A stretch of 64,000 nt of DNA from Propionispora sp. 2/2-37 (GTDB lineage: Bacteria > Bacillota > Negativicutes > Propionisporales > Propionisporaceae), in contig NZ_CYSP01000008.1 of assembly GCF_001298735.1 (NCBI RefSeq), positions 124,001 through 188,000 of the forward strand, in the 5' to 3' direction. This document shows, piece by piece, positions 46,407-57,780 of the stretch. The notes beneath the pieces are model-generated. The model was not told where the DNA came from. It saw only the letters and a list, made by a program, of their open reading frames with translations, and searched no databases. Each line of letters starts with the position of its first letter. Position 1 is the first letter of the stretch. A program made the position numbers and the translations under genes.

Positions 46407-47651
46407 TCAATGTTTGACGATGAGCGGTCCCCGAATTACATCCATTACTTTCGCCGGCGGTAAGCTATTCTCAATTAATTGCCGCATAACTTTCATATAA
46501 GGATGAATATGCCGAAGATATTTTTTATATCCCGCACACAAGTAATTTAGCCCTTCCTCCCCATCCGGTGTCTCTAGAAAACGATGTTTTGGACATTCCC
46601 CATGGCAGGCAAATTCTGCTTCGCAGACCTTACAATAATCGGGCAGGCCTTCTTTTTTAGCTAAGCTGAATTGCCATTGTTTTTGAGACTGCACCAAATC
46701 GTCCGGTTCCGATGTAAGAATATTCCCCAATTCGTACGCTGGATACACAAAATGATCGCAAGAATACACCGCACCATCGTGTTCCATAACGAGTGCTGCA
46801 CCGCACTGTTTCGCAAAAACACATATTGTAGAATCTAACCCCAGCCAGGATTCCAACGCCCATTCAAAATTTATCACGTGAATTCTACCTACATCATTCC
46901 TTACCCATGTATCAAAAACAGCGATGAGAAAATCACCATACGCTTCCGCCTCCACTGTCCATGGTGCAACCTGTACGCTAGCGACTGCTCCCGGCGATGT
47001 CGGTGCTGCATGGCGCAATCCCATTGCAACTGCCTTTTCATCCGGAAGCCGTTCAACAATTGGAATAAACTGAATGAATTTCACGCCATTCTTTTTAAAA
47101 AACTGGTAGATCTGCAGGGGTTCGTAAGATGCTTCTTTCGTTACACAACTTAGCACATTGAAAGACACCTGATACTTTTGCAGCAGTTCCAGCCCTCGCA
47201 TGACATTTTTAAAAGAGGGTTCACCAGAACATGCAAAACGATAACGATCATGAATTTTTTCTGGACCATCTAAGCTGAGACCAACCAGAAAATCATGCTC
47301 TTTGAGAAAATCACACCATTTCTCATTCAGCAACGTACCATTTGTCTGCAGAGAATTGACGATCTTTTTCTCTCCGGCATATTTCTTTTGTAAGGCTGCC
47401 ACCCGCTGAAAAAACTCCACGCCTAATAAAGTCGGTTCACCCCCCTGCCAAACAAAAGGTACTTCCGATGCCGATTGCGCTTCAATATATTTACGAATAA
47501 AAGTTTCTAAAATCTTATCAGATATGACGTAATCTTCCTGCTTTGGATACAGGGCTTTTTTTTCAGTATAAAAACAGTATTGGCAATTTAAATTGCATAC
47601 AGGCCCAATCGGTTTTGCTAATATATGAACTGAGTTATATTTGCGCATCAT
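46407..47651 (-). CDS. Anaerobic sulfatase-maturating enzyme (radical SAM/SPASM)
   Basis: Oxidises the active-site Cys or Ser of a sulfatase to formylglycine without oxygen. 414 residues. SAM cluster CX3CX2C at Cys19, Cys23 and Cys26 (VCNLNCQYCFY); WQGGEPTL follows. The C-terminal SPASM domain carries two further clusters through CGAALVMEHDGAVYSCDHF and CKVCEAEFACHGECPKHR with a final cysteine near LNYLCAGY. It lies 306 bases downstream of the sulfatase it most likely activates. Confidence 0.92.
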   Translation of the reverse strand: MMRKYNSVHILAKPIGPVCNLNCQYCFYTEKKALYPKQEDYVISDKILETFIRKYIEAQSASEVPFVWQGGEPTLLGVEFFQRVAALQKKYAGEKKIVNSLQTNGTLLNEKWCDFLKEHDFLVGLSLDGPEKIHDRYRFACSGEPSFKNVMRGLELLQKYQVSFNVLSCVTKEASYEPLQIYQFFKKNGVKFIQFIPIVERLPDEKAVAMGLRHAAPTSPGAVASVQVAPWTVEAEAYGDFLIAVFDTWVRNDVGRIHVINFEWALESWLGLDSTICVFAKQCGAALVMEHDGAVYSCDHFVYPAYELGNILTSEPDDLVQSQKQWQFSLAKKEGLPDYCKVCEAEFACHGECPKHRFLETPDGEEGLNYLCAGYKKYLRHIHPYMKVMRQLIENSLPPAKVMDVIRGPLIVKH

Positions 47652-47957
47652 AATTCTTTCACCTTGTTCTTATTTATTTTTATCAAAGGCGAATCATCAT
47701 TTTCTAAGTTTAAGCTTTTCCATATGATTTACTACTTTCTCCACACTGATGATCCCTAAATCAACATCAAACAAAATCAAATTTATTTTAATAAACTCCA
47801 CTTATATACTCGCGTCAGTTACAGCTAAATTTAATCTTAATATAAAATCGACTATATGCCATATATAATACGAAACCAAAATATAGAGAAGTTGAACAGA
47901 TCCCCTGGCAGATTGATCCGTTCAACTTTAAAAGCACTCCTCTAATCGTTCATTTGA
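47652..47957. other. Intergenic region with sulfatase terminator
   Basis: No gene. The inverted repeat AAGTTGAACAGATC (47889-47902) against GATCCGTTCAACTT (47915-47928), one mismatch, ends the sulfatase transcript. The AT-rich part 47700-47880 should hold the promoter of the maturase gene; no clear -35/-10 pair stands out. Confidence 0.6.
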
Positions 47958-50195
47958 TTAATCCTCTATTTCGACCATCACATAATCAAACTGTCCAGAG
48001 AAAGGGAACTCGCCTTTTTTCTTATATTCCTTGCTTACCGCATCATACCGATCGCGACCAACATCATAGGTTTCCGAATTCAGGAAGAAGCGATATGGGA
48101 TTTTTGTTTCGCTCACCTGTTTCCCATTGATGAACAAATGTCCAATTCCAGCCATTGGTCCTGTTTTTTCCATCTTAAATTGAACCTCTGCTTTGCCAAG
48201 CGGCATAGGAGCTTCCATGCGGCTAATTTGTCCGAAAGAATTATATTCAAATTTAAGCTTATTATCTTTTACAAACAGCGTATAGCCCCAATTATAGCTG
48301 CCCGTAGAGAAGAGCACACCTTCCTCTGCTTTCTTATTCCTCGTTACCGGAACCGTAATCGTAAAAGATTTATCCAGCGTATTGGGTCCTGCTAAATGGA
48401 ATATCGTCCCGGTTCCTGGATAATATTTAAATACTTTTTCTTTACGAGTTCCAAAGCTCTCCAAACCGATAGAAACTTCTGTCAATGCAGTACCATGACG
48501 GTCAGCTTCGATTTTCCAAGCATCTTTCAGCTCTTTTAATTTTTCCGGATATTGCGCTGCTACATCCGTAGATTCTGAAAGATCTTCAGCTACATGATAC
48601 AACTTCCACTGATCTTCCTCGAAAAAAGTACCTTTCTTATGGATGGAAACTGCTTTCCAGCCATCTTTATACATCGAACGCTGATTCACATGTAAAGCAT
48701 ACTTTTCCTTGTCTGGTGACGGTGCGTCCGCACGATCAAATGTTGAAACGATGCTTGTCCCATCCATCGGTAATTGTGGAATCCCTTTAAAGGTTTCCGG
48801 TGCTTTCAAATTAGCGATATCCAACACCGTTGGTGTAATGTCAGTGACATGCACATACTGCGAACGCACATGATCCTTGCCTGCCGCAATCGCATTGGGC
48901 CAATGAACGATCAATGGTGCGCGAACCCCGCCGGCAAATAATGACCCTTTATAATTTTCAAATGGCGTTCCTGAAACATTCGCCCAGCCCCTCGGATATG
49001 CAACCCCGTAATCTGCATTGCCCAGTTCATTGATATGTTTCTTTACGTCTGCGATAGGCGTTTTAATCGGGGTATAAGCCTTTAAGCTAAAGTCCGTGCC
49101 CTCATTACCAGCAAAATCAGTCGCACCGTTGTCAGAAATGAGCACAATCATCGTATTGTCATATTGCCCGAGTGCCTCAAGATGATCTACGATTTTACCA
49201 ATTTGTTCATCGGTATATGTCAAATATCCAGCGTAAATCTGCATATAACGGGCGCTCACTGCCTTTTCATCTGTACTTAAGGAATCCCAAGGCTGAATCC
49301 TTGGATCATGCGTTAGTTTTGCATCCGCTGGCATAATACCAAGCTGCTTTTGACGCTCAAACCGTACTTCACGGATCTTATCATAGCCTTGATCATATAC
49401 ACCATTGTACATATCGATATATTCTTTTGGTGCCTGTAATGGTGAATGCACCGCACGGAATGCCGTATAGAGGAAAAATGGCTTATCAGGATATGCAGAA
49501 ACCTGATCCGTCAAAAACTCTTTTGCCATTCTCGCCACATCAGCTTCAAAATAATAATTTTCCTTAGGCGGCGTAATTGCATGATTGTCATATACCAATA
49601 ACGGATTGTATTCATCCGTTTCCCCACTTAAAAAACCATAGAAGCGGTCAAAGCCTCTACCCAACGGCCAACTATCCATCGGACCAGCCGGTGAGATTTC
49701 TGCATTCGGCGCTAAATGCCATTTACCAACCGCCATCGTGCTATAGCCGTTTGACTGCAAAATTTCTGCTACCGTAGCAGCCTGCTCTGTAACTCTCCCG
49801 CGAAAATTCGGATGCTCTAGGCCCAAATCCACACTGGCGATATGCCCCATGCCAACCGCATTATTGTCACGTCCCGTCAGAAGCGACGCACGTGTAGGCG
49901 AACAAAGTGGACAAACATTAAAATTATTGTAAACAAGCCCTTCTGCCGCCAATTTATCAATATTCGGCGTTTTGATTTCAGAACCATATGCCCCAAAATC
50001 ACTAAAACCCATATCGTCCATAACGATATACACAAAGTTTGTCTTCTCCTTGCTACCATGCTTAATGTTTGCCGACACGCCCTCCGGTGTCCCTGCACTA
50101 GCCTGCACTACATTGGCAGGCACATTGACCGTCGTCAAAGCAAGTCCAACTAATAATACTTTTTTCAAGTATTTTTTCTGTAAATACTTTCTCAT
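47958..50195 (-). CDS. Exported formylglycine-dependent sulfatase
   Basis: Hydrolyses sulfate esters. 745 residues with a signal peptide (KKVLLVGLALTTVNVPANVV, cleavage near QASA). Active-site motif Cys98-Ser-Pro-Thr-Arg in CSPTRASLLTGRD, the Cys type that anSME converts. Metal-site Asp60-Asp61 in IVMDDMGFSDFG; KWHL at ~170; ISDNGATDFAG later. The C-terminal ~150 residues are a beta-rich extension. It resembles arylsulfatase A-like enzymes of the large class. The ATG at 50195 follows GGGTAGGA; the longer frame is not supported. Periplasmic location is inferred. Confidence 0.92.
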   Translation of the reverse strand: MRKYLQKKYLKKVLLVGLALTTVNVPANVVQASAGTPEGVSANIKHGSKEKTNFVYIVMDDMGFSDFGAYGSEIKTPNIDKLAAEGLVYNNFNVCPLCSPTRASLLTGRDNNAVGMGHIASVDLGLEHPNFRGRVTEQAATVAEILQSNGYSTMAVGKWHLAPNAEISPAGPMDSWPLGRGFDRFYGFLSGETDEYNPLLVYDNHAITPPKENYYFEADVARMAKEFLTDQVSAYPDKPFFLYTAFRAVHSPLQAPKEYIDMYNGVYDQGYDKIREVRFERQKQLGIMPADAKLTHDPRIQPWDSLSTDEKAVSARYMQIYAGYLTYTDEQIGKIVDHLEALGQYDNTMIVLISDNGATDFAGNEGTDFSLKAYTPIKTPIADVKKHINELGNADYGVAYPRGWANVSGTPFENYKGSLFAGGVRAPLIVHWPNAIAAGKDHVRSQYVHVTDITPTVLDIANLKAPETFKGIPQLPMDGTSIVSTFDRADAPSPDKEKYALHVNQRSMYKDGWKAVSIHKKGTFFEEDQWKLYHVAEDLSESTDVAAQYPEKLKELKDAWKIEADRHGTALTEVSIGLESFGTRKEKVFKYYPGTGTIFHLAGPNTLDKSFTITVPVTRNKKAEEGVLFSTGSYNWGYTLFVKDNKLKFEYNSFGQISRMEAPMPLGKAEVQFKMEKTGPMAGIGHLFINGKQVSETKIPYRFFLNSETYDVGRDRYDAVSKEYKKKGEFPFSGQFDYVMVEIED

Positions 50196-50367
50196 GCTTC
50201 CTACCCCCCATTTTTTGCGGAATACATCGAAACACGATGCTTCCGCCAAAATCTTTTTGAGTTTATTTAATATTAAATCAGCGGCTCATTAACCTATAAT
50301 CCGCTTGTTGTAAAGCTGATAAACCACTGGTTTAACCATCTGAAAACCGCTTCTCCATTTACTAAAT

Positions 50368-51666
50368 TTAGAAGAATAGATACATTTCAAGACGAGCTGC
50401 CCTTACCTTTTCGCTTCCATCCAAAGGGGTTTGGAAATCGTACATCGCACCGACTGTGAAATTTTTGTCAATAACATAGTCTACACCAATACGTGGTCCT
50501 CTCTTGCCATTCCACCAGCTATACGTAGTATCTATATTAGAATTTCGCGGTAAATGGAAATATTTTACATACGTATCCCAACTACCCGCTTTCATCGGAT
50601 GGATTTCTCTAAATTGCAATGTAGTTACGTAGCCGGAACTGCCCGTGTCATCGACAGTGCTATCACCTTTACCCCACAGACCCACAAATTTAACATTTTC
50701 AGCAATTGGCGTATTATAACCAAGTTCGAAAAAATTCTTAGTTTTTCCACCATAAGTCATTCTATGGACCTCTGCTGCAATATTAGATTTTGGCGCTATA
50801 GGGTAATTTACCGTAAACGCCTGATAGGATGGAGCCCCCCCAGTAGATGGATAGTAATTTTTTGCTCCCTGAAGATCCTCTGCATTTTCCAAATGACCGA
50901 TAGTGAAGTTATATTTTAGCTTATCGCCCCATTCCATCTTCATACCACTTACTTTTGAATCGGCTATAAAACCACCATTGGTGAAAAGATTAAATTTACC
51001 AAACGTTGCCTCTGTGTGAAGAAAAGGTCCCCTGAAATATAAATCCGTAGAGTTTCCGGGCTGAATGGTCGAATCTAAACCCGTTGCCGTTTTAAGCCAT
51101 TGATAGCTTTCATTCACCAAGCCGACTGTCCAGTTGTCATTGATTTTATTTTCGATTTTGATATAGCTGTAAATATTACTTGAATGGCTATTGCTTGCCT
51201 TATCGCCTATTTTTTCATAATCTACCCGATTCCGAACATAACCACTGATGTTTACCGGACTTGGTTTCTTTTCCGCACTTTTTACTTCCAATGCAGAACT
51301 TTGTTTTTCTGTTGCTTTACTTTCTTCCAGTTTATCAATTTTCTCTAAAACTTCCAATTTTTTTAAATCGTATAAATATTCAGCATTTAGTTTCAAAATT
51401 ATATTTTGATCCACTTCGCTAAAGGCACTCATATTTTTTTGTGCTTTACTGACGATCATCGCCATTTCCAGGCGGCTCATCACACGGCCTTCCGGTATAG
51501 TTTCCTGATATTCCTTAATATTTCCCGTGCGAATAAGTTCGTTTACCGCAGCGTAAGACCAGTCCGTCGCCGGTACAGCGGCAAAAAAACTGGGTGCAGC
51601 CTGTACATTCGTTCCACCGCAGAGTAGAAATGAAGAAATAATGACTATCGCTAACTTTTTATGCAT
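50368..51666 (-). CDS. SLH-domain outer-membrane porin (OmpM-like)
   Basis: 432 residues. Signal peptide to about VQA (24), then one S-layer homology domain (~26-85: ATDWSYAAVNELIRTGNIKE, GRVMSRLEMAMIVSKAQ) that binds modified peptidoglycan, a coiled-coil spacer (KLEVLEKIDKLEESKATEKQ), and a ~280-residue beta-barrel with alternating strands ending in an aromatic residue (EMYLFF). This tethered porin type is characteristic of diderm Firmicutes, where it both anchors the outer membrane and lets solutes pass. Among sulfatase and PTS genes it may be a substrate-specific pore. Confidence 0.9.
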   Translation of the reverse strand: MHKKLAIVIISSFLLCGGTNVQAAPSFFAAVPATDWSYAAVNELIRTGNIKEYQETIPEGRVMSRLEMAMIVSKAQKNMSAFSEVDQNIILKLNAEYLYDLKKLEVLEKIDKLEESKATEKQSSALEVKSAEKKPSPVNISGYVRNRVDYEKIGDKASNSHSSNIYSYIKIENKINDNWTVGLVNESYQWLKTATGLDSTIQPGNSTDLYFRGPFLHTEATFGKFNLFTNGGFIADSKVSGMKMEWGDKLKYNFTIGHLENAEDLQGAKNYYPSTGGAPSYQAFTVNYPIAPKSNIAAEVHRMTYGGKTKNFFELGYNTPIAENVKFVGLWGKGDSTVDDTGSSGYVTTLQFREIHPMKAGSWDTYVKYFHLPRNSNIDTTYSWWNGKRGPRIGVDYVIDKNFTVGAMYDFQTPLDGSEKVRAARLEMYLFF

Positions 51667-51712
51667 TATTAAATTCTCCCCCGTCAATTGTTATGGACTT
51701 TTTTATCAGGTT

Positions 51713-53681
<1,969 letters not shown>

Positions 53682-53750
53682 AAACGGCTGTACTACCTAT
53701 CCTCCTTTATGCGGGATTCTATAAAACTGACTTTATCAGCTTACAGCAAC

Positions 53751-54585
53751 TTATCGCTTTCCTACCACCTTGGCAATATGGATGATCAGATAAAACCTTT
53801 CATCCGCGTTGAGCTCGTAATGATATTTTCCGGCAAGAAACTCCGCGATCTTTTGAACACATAGATGGGCCGTCATATATTTTTTCTGGACCATCTTTTC
53901 CATTTCTTCATCTACTTCACCTACGGATGCCTTCTCCGTAAACATACGCTTGGCAAAGAATTTCAAATGGGTCACAAAACGACAATACTGCGGTGAATCT
54001 ACATTGAACTCCACAGCACAGGTATAACGTACAATATTCGTAATTTCCTGTATTAAGCGAGTAATATTGTCTGCCAGCGGCCTGTTTCCCATCTGGGCAT
54101 CAATAATATGGAGCGCCACAAAGCCCGCTTCATCTTCCGGAAGATCCAAGTCAAACTTTGCATGAATGATGGCAAGCGCCTTTTCTCCCAGAGCGTATTC
54201 TTCCGGATAAAAACGCTTAATTTCCCAAAGCATCATATTCCGTACAACGGTACCGTCACGAAACCTTCGTATTGCCATATGAAGATGATCGGTAAGTGAA
54301 ATATAGATGCTCTCATTAAGCTTTTTCTGAAGTTTCTGCTCCGCCATCTCAATGATTTTACCGGAAACTTCCATGTATTCCGGTGAAAGATCTGCCAGCA
54401 GCATCTTAAACTTTTCTAAAACATCGTGGTTGGAAAGCGTATAAATCTTGTCAACGGCATTGTCCGGAACATATTCGCCGCAGCGTTTTTTAAAGGCTAT
54501 GCCTCTGCCTACCGCAACAATTTCCCGCCGCTTCGTATCTTCCGAAATAATTACATTATTATTCAGTATTTTTTTTGATGATCAT
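53751..54585 (-). CDS. licT: LicT/BglG-type antiterminator, frameshifted at an A8 run
   Basis: RNA-binding regulator controlled by PTS phosphorylation. From the ATG at 54585 the reading breaks at once: eight A bases (54569-54576, minus strand) shift the frame to stop codons. With seven, the protein opens MIIKKILNNNVIISEDTKRR and continues VGRGIAFKKRCGEYV, the classic CAT RNA-binding domain, joined to PRD1 (DHLHMAIRRFRDG) and PRD2 (HLKFFAKRMF, ERFYLIIHI) for ~277 residues. Everything else is intact. Either slippage restores the frame, the strain has lost the function, or the base is a sequencing error. The intact frame visible alone starts at 54404 and lacks the RNA-binding domain. Confidence 0.8.
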
Positions 54586-54589
54586 ATGT

Positions 54590-54960
54590 GAAATCAGCTC
54601 CTTAATTAATCTTGACCTGATCTCTTGTAAAACTGCTGCTAGAGTAACAGGCGGAGAAATCTCCATATCATCAAGCTATATTAGATCTTTCCTCCTACAT
54701 TTTTTAATATTTTTCTGTCTGCTCATTGATTACCCAGCAGCTTTACAAGCTCAATCTTATACGACATCTGCCGTTATCAGCCAGGTGTTTTGGGGTTGTT
54801 TTTATTGTACTTAAACCCTGATTTTTGAATAAAGACTCGTAGGTCGGCTCCAATCCAATAATTCGGCGTCTTTAACGGTATGCGTTCCTGTTCAAATTCT
54901 TACAATAACGTTCCAACAATCTGGGTAATACCTTATGTACCGTAAGCATTCTGCTAATCA
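54590..54960 (-). other. Leader or decayed stretch between the terminator and licT
   Basis: About 370 bases with no convincing gene. A 36-codon frame from the ATG at 54665 (MEISPPVTLAAVLQEIRS...) runs in frame into the licT ATG but has no well-placed ribosome site. A strong AGGAGG at ~54690 has no start behind it. It may be the remains of a deleted first gene of the operon. A perfect small hairpin (GCTTGTCC/GGACAAGC) lies at 54962-54986. Confidence 0.3.
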
Positions 54961-54990
54961 GGCTTGTCCGGCTATTCTGGACAAGCAAAT

Positions 54991-55039
54991 AAAAAGACGA
55001 AAAACCGACAGCTTTCCTTATCCTGTCATTTTTCGTCTT
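54991..55039 (-). terminator. Attenuator terminator in the licT leader
   Basis: Minus-strand arms AAGACGAAAAATGACAG and CTGTCGGTTTTTCGTCTT (one mismatch) with TTTTTATTTG after. It lies ~45 bases downstream of the RAT site at 55086-55119 and overlaps the small leader ORF 55018-55056. Confidence 0.78.
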
Positions 55040-55056
55040 ATCTTCAGACTATTCAT
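55018..55056 (-). CDS. Putative 12-residue leader peptide MNSLKIRRKMTG
   Basis: ATG at 55056, stop TAA at 55018-55020. It has a near-perfect GGAGGTGA ribosome site ten bases upstream, which no other start uses except GTG-AAA-TGA nearby. Translation would run across the left arm of the terminator at 54991-55039. Its ribosome site adjoins the RAT-like element. Suggests translation-coupled attenuation; not a known peptide. Confidence 0.45.
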   Translation of the reverse strand: MNSLKIRRKMTG

Positions 55057-55072
55057 TTCACAAAAATCACCT

Positions 55073-55119
55073 CCAAAAACTTGATTTTGAAGGTTTGGCC
55101 AACTCAATGTCACCATCCA
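55073..55119 (-). promoter_or_regulatory. RAT-like antiterminator site upstream of licT
   Basis: Thirty-three of 34 bases identical to the site at 53648-53681 (this copy 55086-55119). It lies ~20 bases after the predicted transcription start. The 3' CCAAA can pair with TTTTTGG, which continues into GGAGGTGA (55068-55074), so binding by the antiterminator and hiding of that ribosome site are mutually exclusive. Confidence 0.72.
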
Positions 55120-55145
55120 GCATTCCGTTCAATTAATTATTTGGT

Positions 55146-55174
55146 ATTGTACCACGTTTTTTGTAAATAGTCAA
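55146..55174 (-). promoter_or_regulatory. Sigma-A promoter of the licT-bglP transcript
   Basis: On the minus strand TTGACT (55169-55174), 17 bases, TACAAT (55146-55151). Directly followed by the RAT site. Confidence 0.75.
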
Positions 55175-55322
55175 ATAATTTTGAAGATCTAAAAAATCAT
55201 ATATCAGCGCGTTCTATCCTGCTTTGCATTGCAAATGGCACAGGTCTTACTCATTAAAAACCACAGTCAGGTTGAATTTAATCTTATCTTTATTGTATCC
55301 AGCCTTCTGATAGTCCGCAGTA

Positions 55323-55988
55323 TTATTCCGATTCCGGAAATATAATATCATAGATTTCTTGTGGCCGCTTTACAAGATAAGTCGCATGATATTGTTTTAA
55401 TTCCGCTTCATCGCGAAACCCCCACAATACCCCGATACTATCCATACCGGCATTGTGCGCAGTAACCATATCCGTCTTAGAGTCGCCAATATAGACTATT
55501 TCTTGCGGCTCCAGCTTCATTAGCCCGGCAATCTTCAACGCCGCTTGCGGATCCGGTTTTTTGGCAACATCATGACGCTCACCGTAAACAGCGATAAAAT
55601 CAAGTTCCGGCAGTAACTGCCGAAGCAAATTATGGGTGTAGTCATCACGCTTGTTTGAGTTTACAGCCAATGCTATCCCTTTTTGTTGCAAGGCTGTAAG
55701 CAAGGAAACAATCCCCTCATAGGGTTTTGTTTCCTTGTTGTAGTTTTCACTGTAAGCCGCAAGAAAGCGCTGCAATCCTGCATCAATAATGGCCGGATCG
55801 GTATTTTCCGGCATGCTTTGTTCGATCAGATTGCGAAAGCCCCTGCCGATCTTAAGCCGGTATGCGTCTTTGGCATGTGTAGGATAGCTGTAACTTTCCA
55901 GCGCTTCATTCACACTATTGGCCAAATCGCTCAGCGTATCCAGCAGTGTGCCGTCCAAATCAAAGATGATGCCTTTATATTTGCTCAT
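55323..55988 (-). CDS. HAD-superfamily phosphatase (phosphoglycolate phosphatase-like)
   Basis: 221 residues. Motif I DLDGTLLDT (nucleophile Asp), motif II around AVNSNK, motif III Lys in DVAKKPDP and motif IV IGDSKTDM are all present, with an alpha-helical cap between I and II (subfamily IA). The ATG at 55988 is used; it overlaps dhaL by 14 bases. As last gene of the sugar cluster it probably removes phosphate from a sugar or three-carbon phosphate, either as part of the pathway or to relieve a toxic phospho-intermediate. Confidence 0.87.
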   Translation of the reverse strand: MSKYKGIIFDLDGTLLDTLSDLANSVNEALESYSYPTHAKDAYRLKIGRGFRNLIEQSMPENTDPAIIDAGLQRFLAAYSENYNKETKPYEGIVSLLTALQQKGIALAVNSNKRDDYTHNLLRQLLPELDFIAVYGERHDVAKKPDPQAALKIAGLMKLEPQEIVYIGDSKTDMVTAHNAGMDSIGVLWGFRDEAELKQYHATYLVKRPQEIYDIIFPESE

Positions 55989-56625
55989 TGACAATCACCC
56001 TTTGCATGGCTCCGGACATGGTTTCTAAAATAATGCAGCAGGAGGTCGCACCCGCATCCAGAAACCCCTTGCTTCTTTCGCCGAGTCTGGCCGCCCGGCC
56101 GATTTTAGCCACCAATTCTTTGGTATGCTCTTTTCCCGCTTGCGCACCTGCGGCCATTGCCTGAAGCGCTTCTGCATATCCTTTATTGCCTTCAAGCGCT
56201 CTTTTAAATGCTTCTTTAGCTGGATAAATAGTATCAATCAGCGTTTTATCACCCGGTTTTGCGCCTGCCAGTTCCATAAGCTTTTCCGTAGAAGCCTCCA
56301 GTGCTGCCAGCACGGTCTCCGGGATTATATTTTCTATCCCTTTGGTAACTTTGCTAAACTGCGAAAAAAACGTACCGTATATCGGTCCCATAGAACCGCC
56401 GATATCCATAACCAGCGTCTGCCCCAGTATCTTAAAGGCTTCGGATAACGACATATCCGCCGTAATCCGCTCTTTGGCAAGCATAAAGCCTTTGTTCATG
56501 TTGATGCCATGATCACCGTCACCGGTTGCCCCGTCAATTTCACTTAAATAACCGGCATTTTGGTGAATGGCCTCGATAATTTCCAGTACGATGACGGCAT
56601 TATGACTGTTTTTAATGCACTCCAT
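55975..56625 (-). CDS. dhaL: DhaL-type kinase subunit
   Basis: Nucleotide-binding subunit of dihydroxyacetone-kinase-type enzymes; 216 residues. The Mg-ADP/ATP site is seen in GATGDGDHGINMNKGF and MDIGGSMGPIYGTFF; DGATSCCI-type loop ARLGERSKGFLDAGATS near the C-terminus. It follows dhaK with one base between. No DhaM (PTS donor) gene is in the window, which suggests direct ATP use. In this family several pairs act on erythrulose or other ketoses rather than dihydroxyacetone. Confidence 0.9.
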   Translation of the reverse strand: MECIKNSHNAVIVLEIIEAIHQNAGYLSEIDGATGDGDHGINMNKGFMLAKERITADMSLSEAFKILGQTLVMDIGGSMGPIYGTFFSQFSKVTKGIENIIPETVLAALEASTEKLMELAGAKPGDKTLIDTIYPAKEAFKRALEGNKGYAEALQAMAAGAQAGKEHTKELVAKIGRAARLGERSKGFLDAGATSCCIILETMSGAMQRVIVNEQI

Positions 56626-56626
56626 T

Positions 56627-57637
56627 TCATTTCCTCCTAACCTGAGTCATCCCCATTGTTTCCACTTCTTCATCCAGGCACTCTTTTAATTCGTCATCCA
56701 GTTTCATAACGGTTAAGGTTATTCCATTCATTTCCAGAGAAGTAAAATAGTTTCCTACATAGGATTTATACACCGACATGCCTTGGCAACTCAGAAGTTT
56801 TTCCACTTCATCAAAGAAAATATACTGCTCCATAACCGGTGTAGCACCTAACCCGGAAACCAGCACAGCCAGTTCATCGCCCCGACCAAACGGAATATCC
56901 TCTACCACAAGTCTGGTCATGACGGCCGCCATTTCTCCGGCACTGGCTAATTTCTCTACACGTATCCCCGGCTCGCCATGGTGGCCGATACCAAATTCCA
57001 TCGTTCCCGGTTCAATTAAAAAATTAGGTTTGCCATTGGCCGGGATTGTACAGGGCCCCAGGCCGACGCCAACGCTTCGCGTATTGTCAATGGCCTTCTG
57101 CGCTGTCCGTATGACTTCCTCCAAATCGGCTCCCTGATTGGCTTTAGCGCCTCCGACTTTCCACATAAAAACCTCGCCGGCAACACCACGGCGTTTTTTT
57201 ATCTCTTCCTTTGGCGCACTGGCAACATCATCATTGGCAACCACAGTCTTGACATGGATCCCATCATCGGCGGCCAGTTCCATCGCCATCTTTACATTCA
57301 TGTTGTCGCCGGCATAATTTCCATACAGGCAGGCTACTCCCATTCCCTGGTCCGCCGCACAAATCGCGTCGTAAAAAGCTTTGGCAGTAGGCGAGGAAAA
57401 TATCTCCCCGACGGCAACAGCATCTACCATATTTTTACCGCAATACCCGATGAAGGCCGGCTTATGGCCGCTACCGCCGCCGGTCACAATACCAACCTTT
57501 TTCTTGCTCTTGCAAAAATTCGAAACAACCACTCTGGGATTTTTCTTATCAACATGAATTAGATTTTTATGGCATTTGGCAAACCCCTTCAGCATATCTT
57601 CCACTACAAAATCGGGATCATTAATGATTCTCTGCAT
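56627..57637 (-). CDS. dhaK: DhaK-type kinase substrate-binding subunit
   Basis: 336 residues. GGGSGHKPAFIGY near residue 53 and GTMEFGIGHHGEPGIR near 216-231 are the ketone-binding parts; the latter carries the histidine that forms a hemiaminal with the substrate carbonyl. The second of the two histidines aligns with the usual one; the first replaces a hydrophobic residue. GDELAVLVSGLGATPVMEQY is also conserved. A strong GGAGGAG site precedes the ATG. The context with an aldolase and an epimerase allows a substrate other than dihydroxyacetone. Confidence 0.9.
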   Translation of the reverse strand: MQRIINDPDFVVEDMLKGFAKCHKNLIHVDKKNPRVVVSNFCKSKKKVGIVTGGGSGHKPAFIGYCGKNMVDAVAVGEIFSSPTAKAFYDAICAADQGMGVACLYGNYAGDNMNVKMAMELAADDGIHVKTVVANDDVASAPKEEIKKRRGVAGEVFMWKVGGAKANQGADLEEVIRTAQKAIDNTRSVGVGLGPCTIPANGKPNFLIEPGTMEFGIGHHGEPGIRVEKLASAGEMAAVMTRLVVEDIPFGRGDELAVLVSGLGATPVMEQYIFFDEVEKLLSCQGMSVYKSYVGNYFTSLEMNGITLTVMKLDDELKECLDEEVETMGMTQVRRK

Positions 57638-57739
57638 TTATTTCTCCTCCTTACTATGTGCACCTATATGCTTATTTACCTAGTCAATCGATTTCTCTTG
57701 TTTACCGATATTCCATTTGATAAAAACTACACTAGATAA

Positions 57740-57771
57740 CATACAGCCGTTGTGCGGTCAACGGCTGTATG
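57740..57771 (-). terminator. Hairpin between the bicupin and dhaK genes
   Basis: Perfect 13-bp arms CATACAGCCGTTG and CAACGGCTGTATG with a six-base loop. On the minus strand only a weak T-run follows, so it may be a partial terminator or processing site that lowers dhaKL expression. Confidence 0.65.
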
Positions 57772-57780
57772 CTTTTTGTT

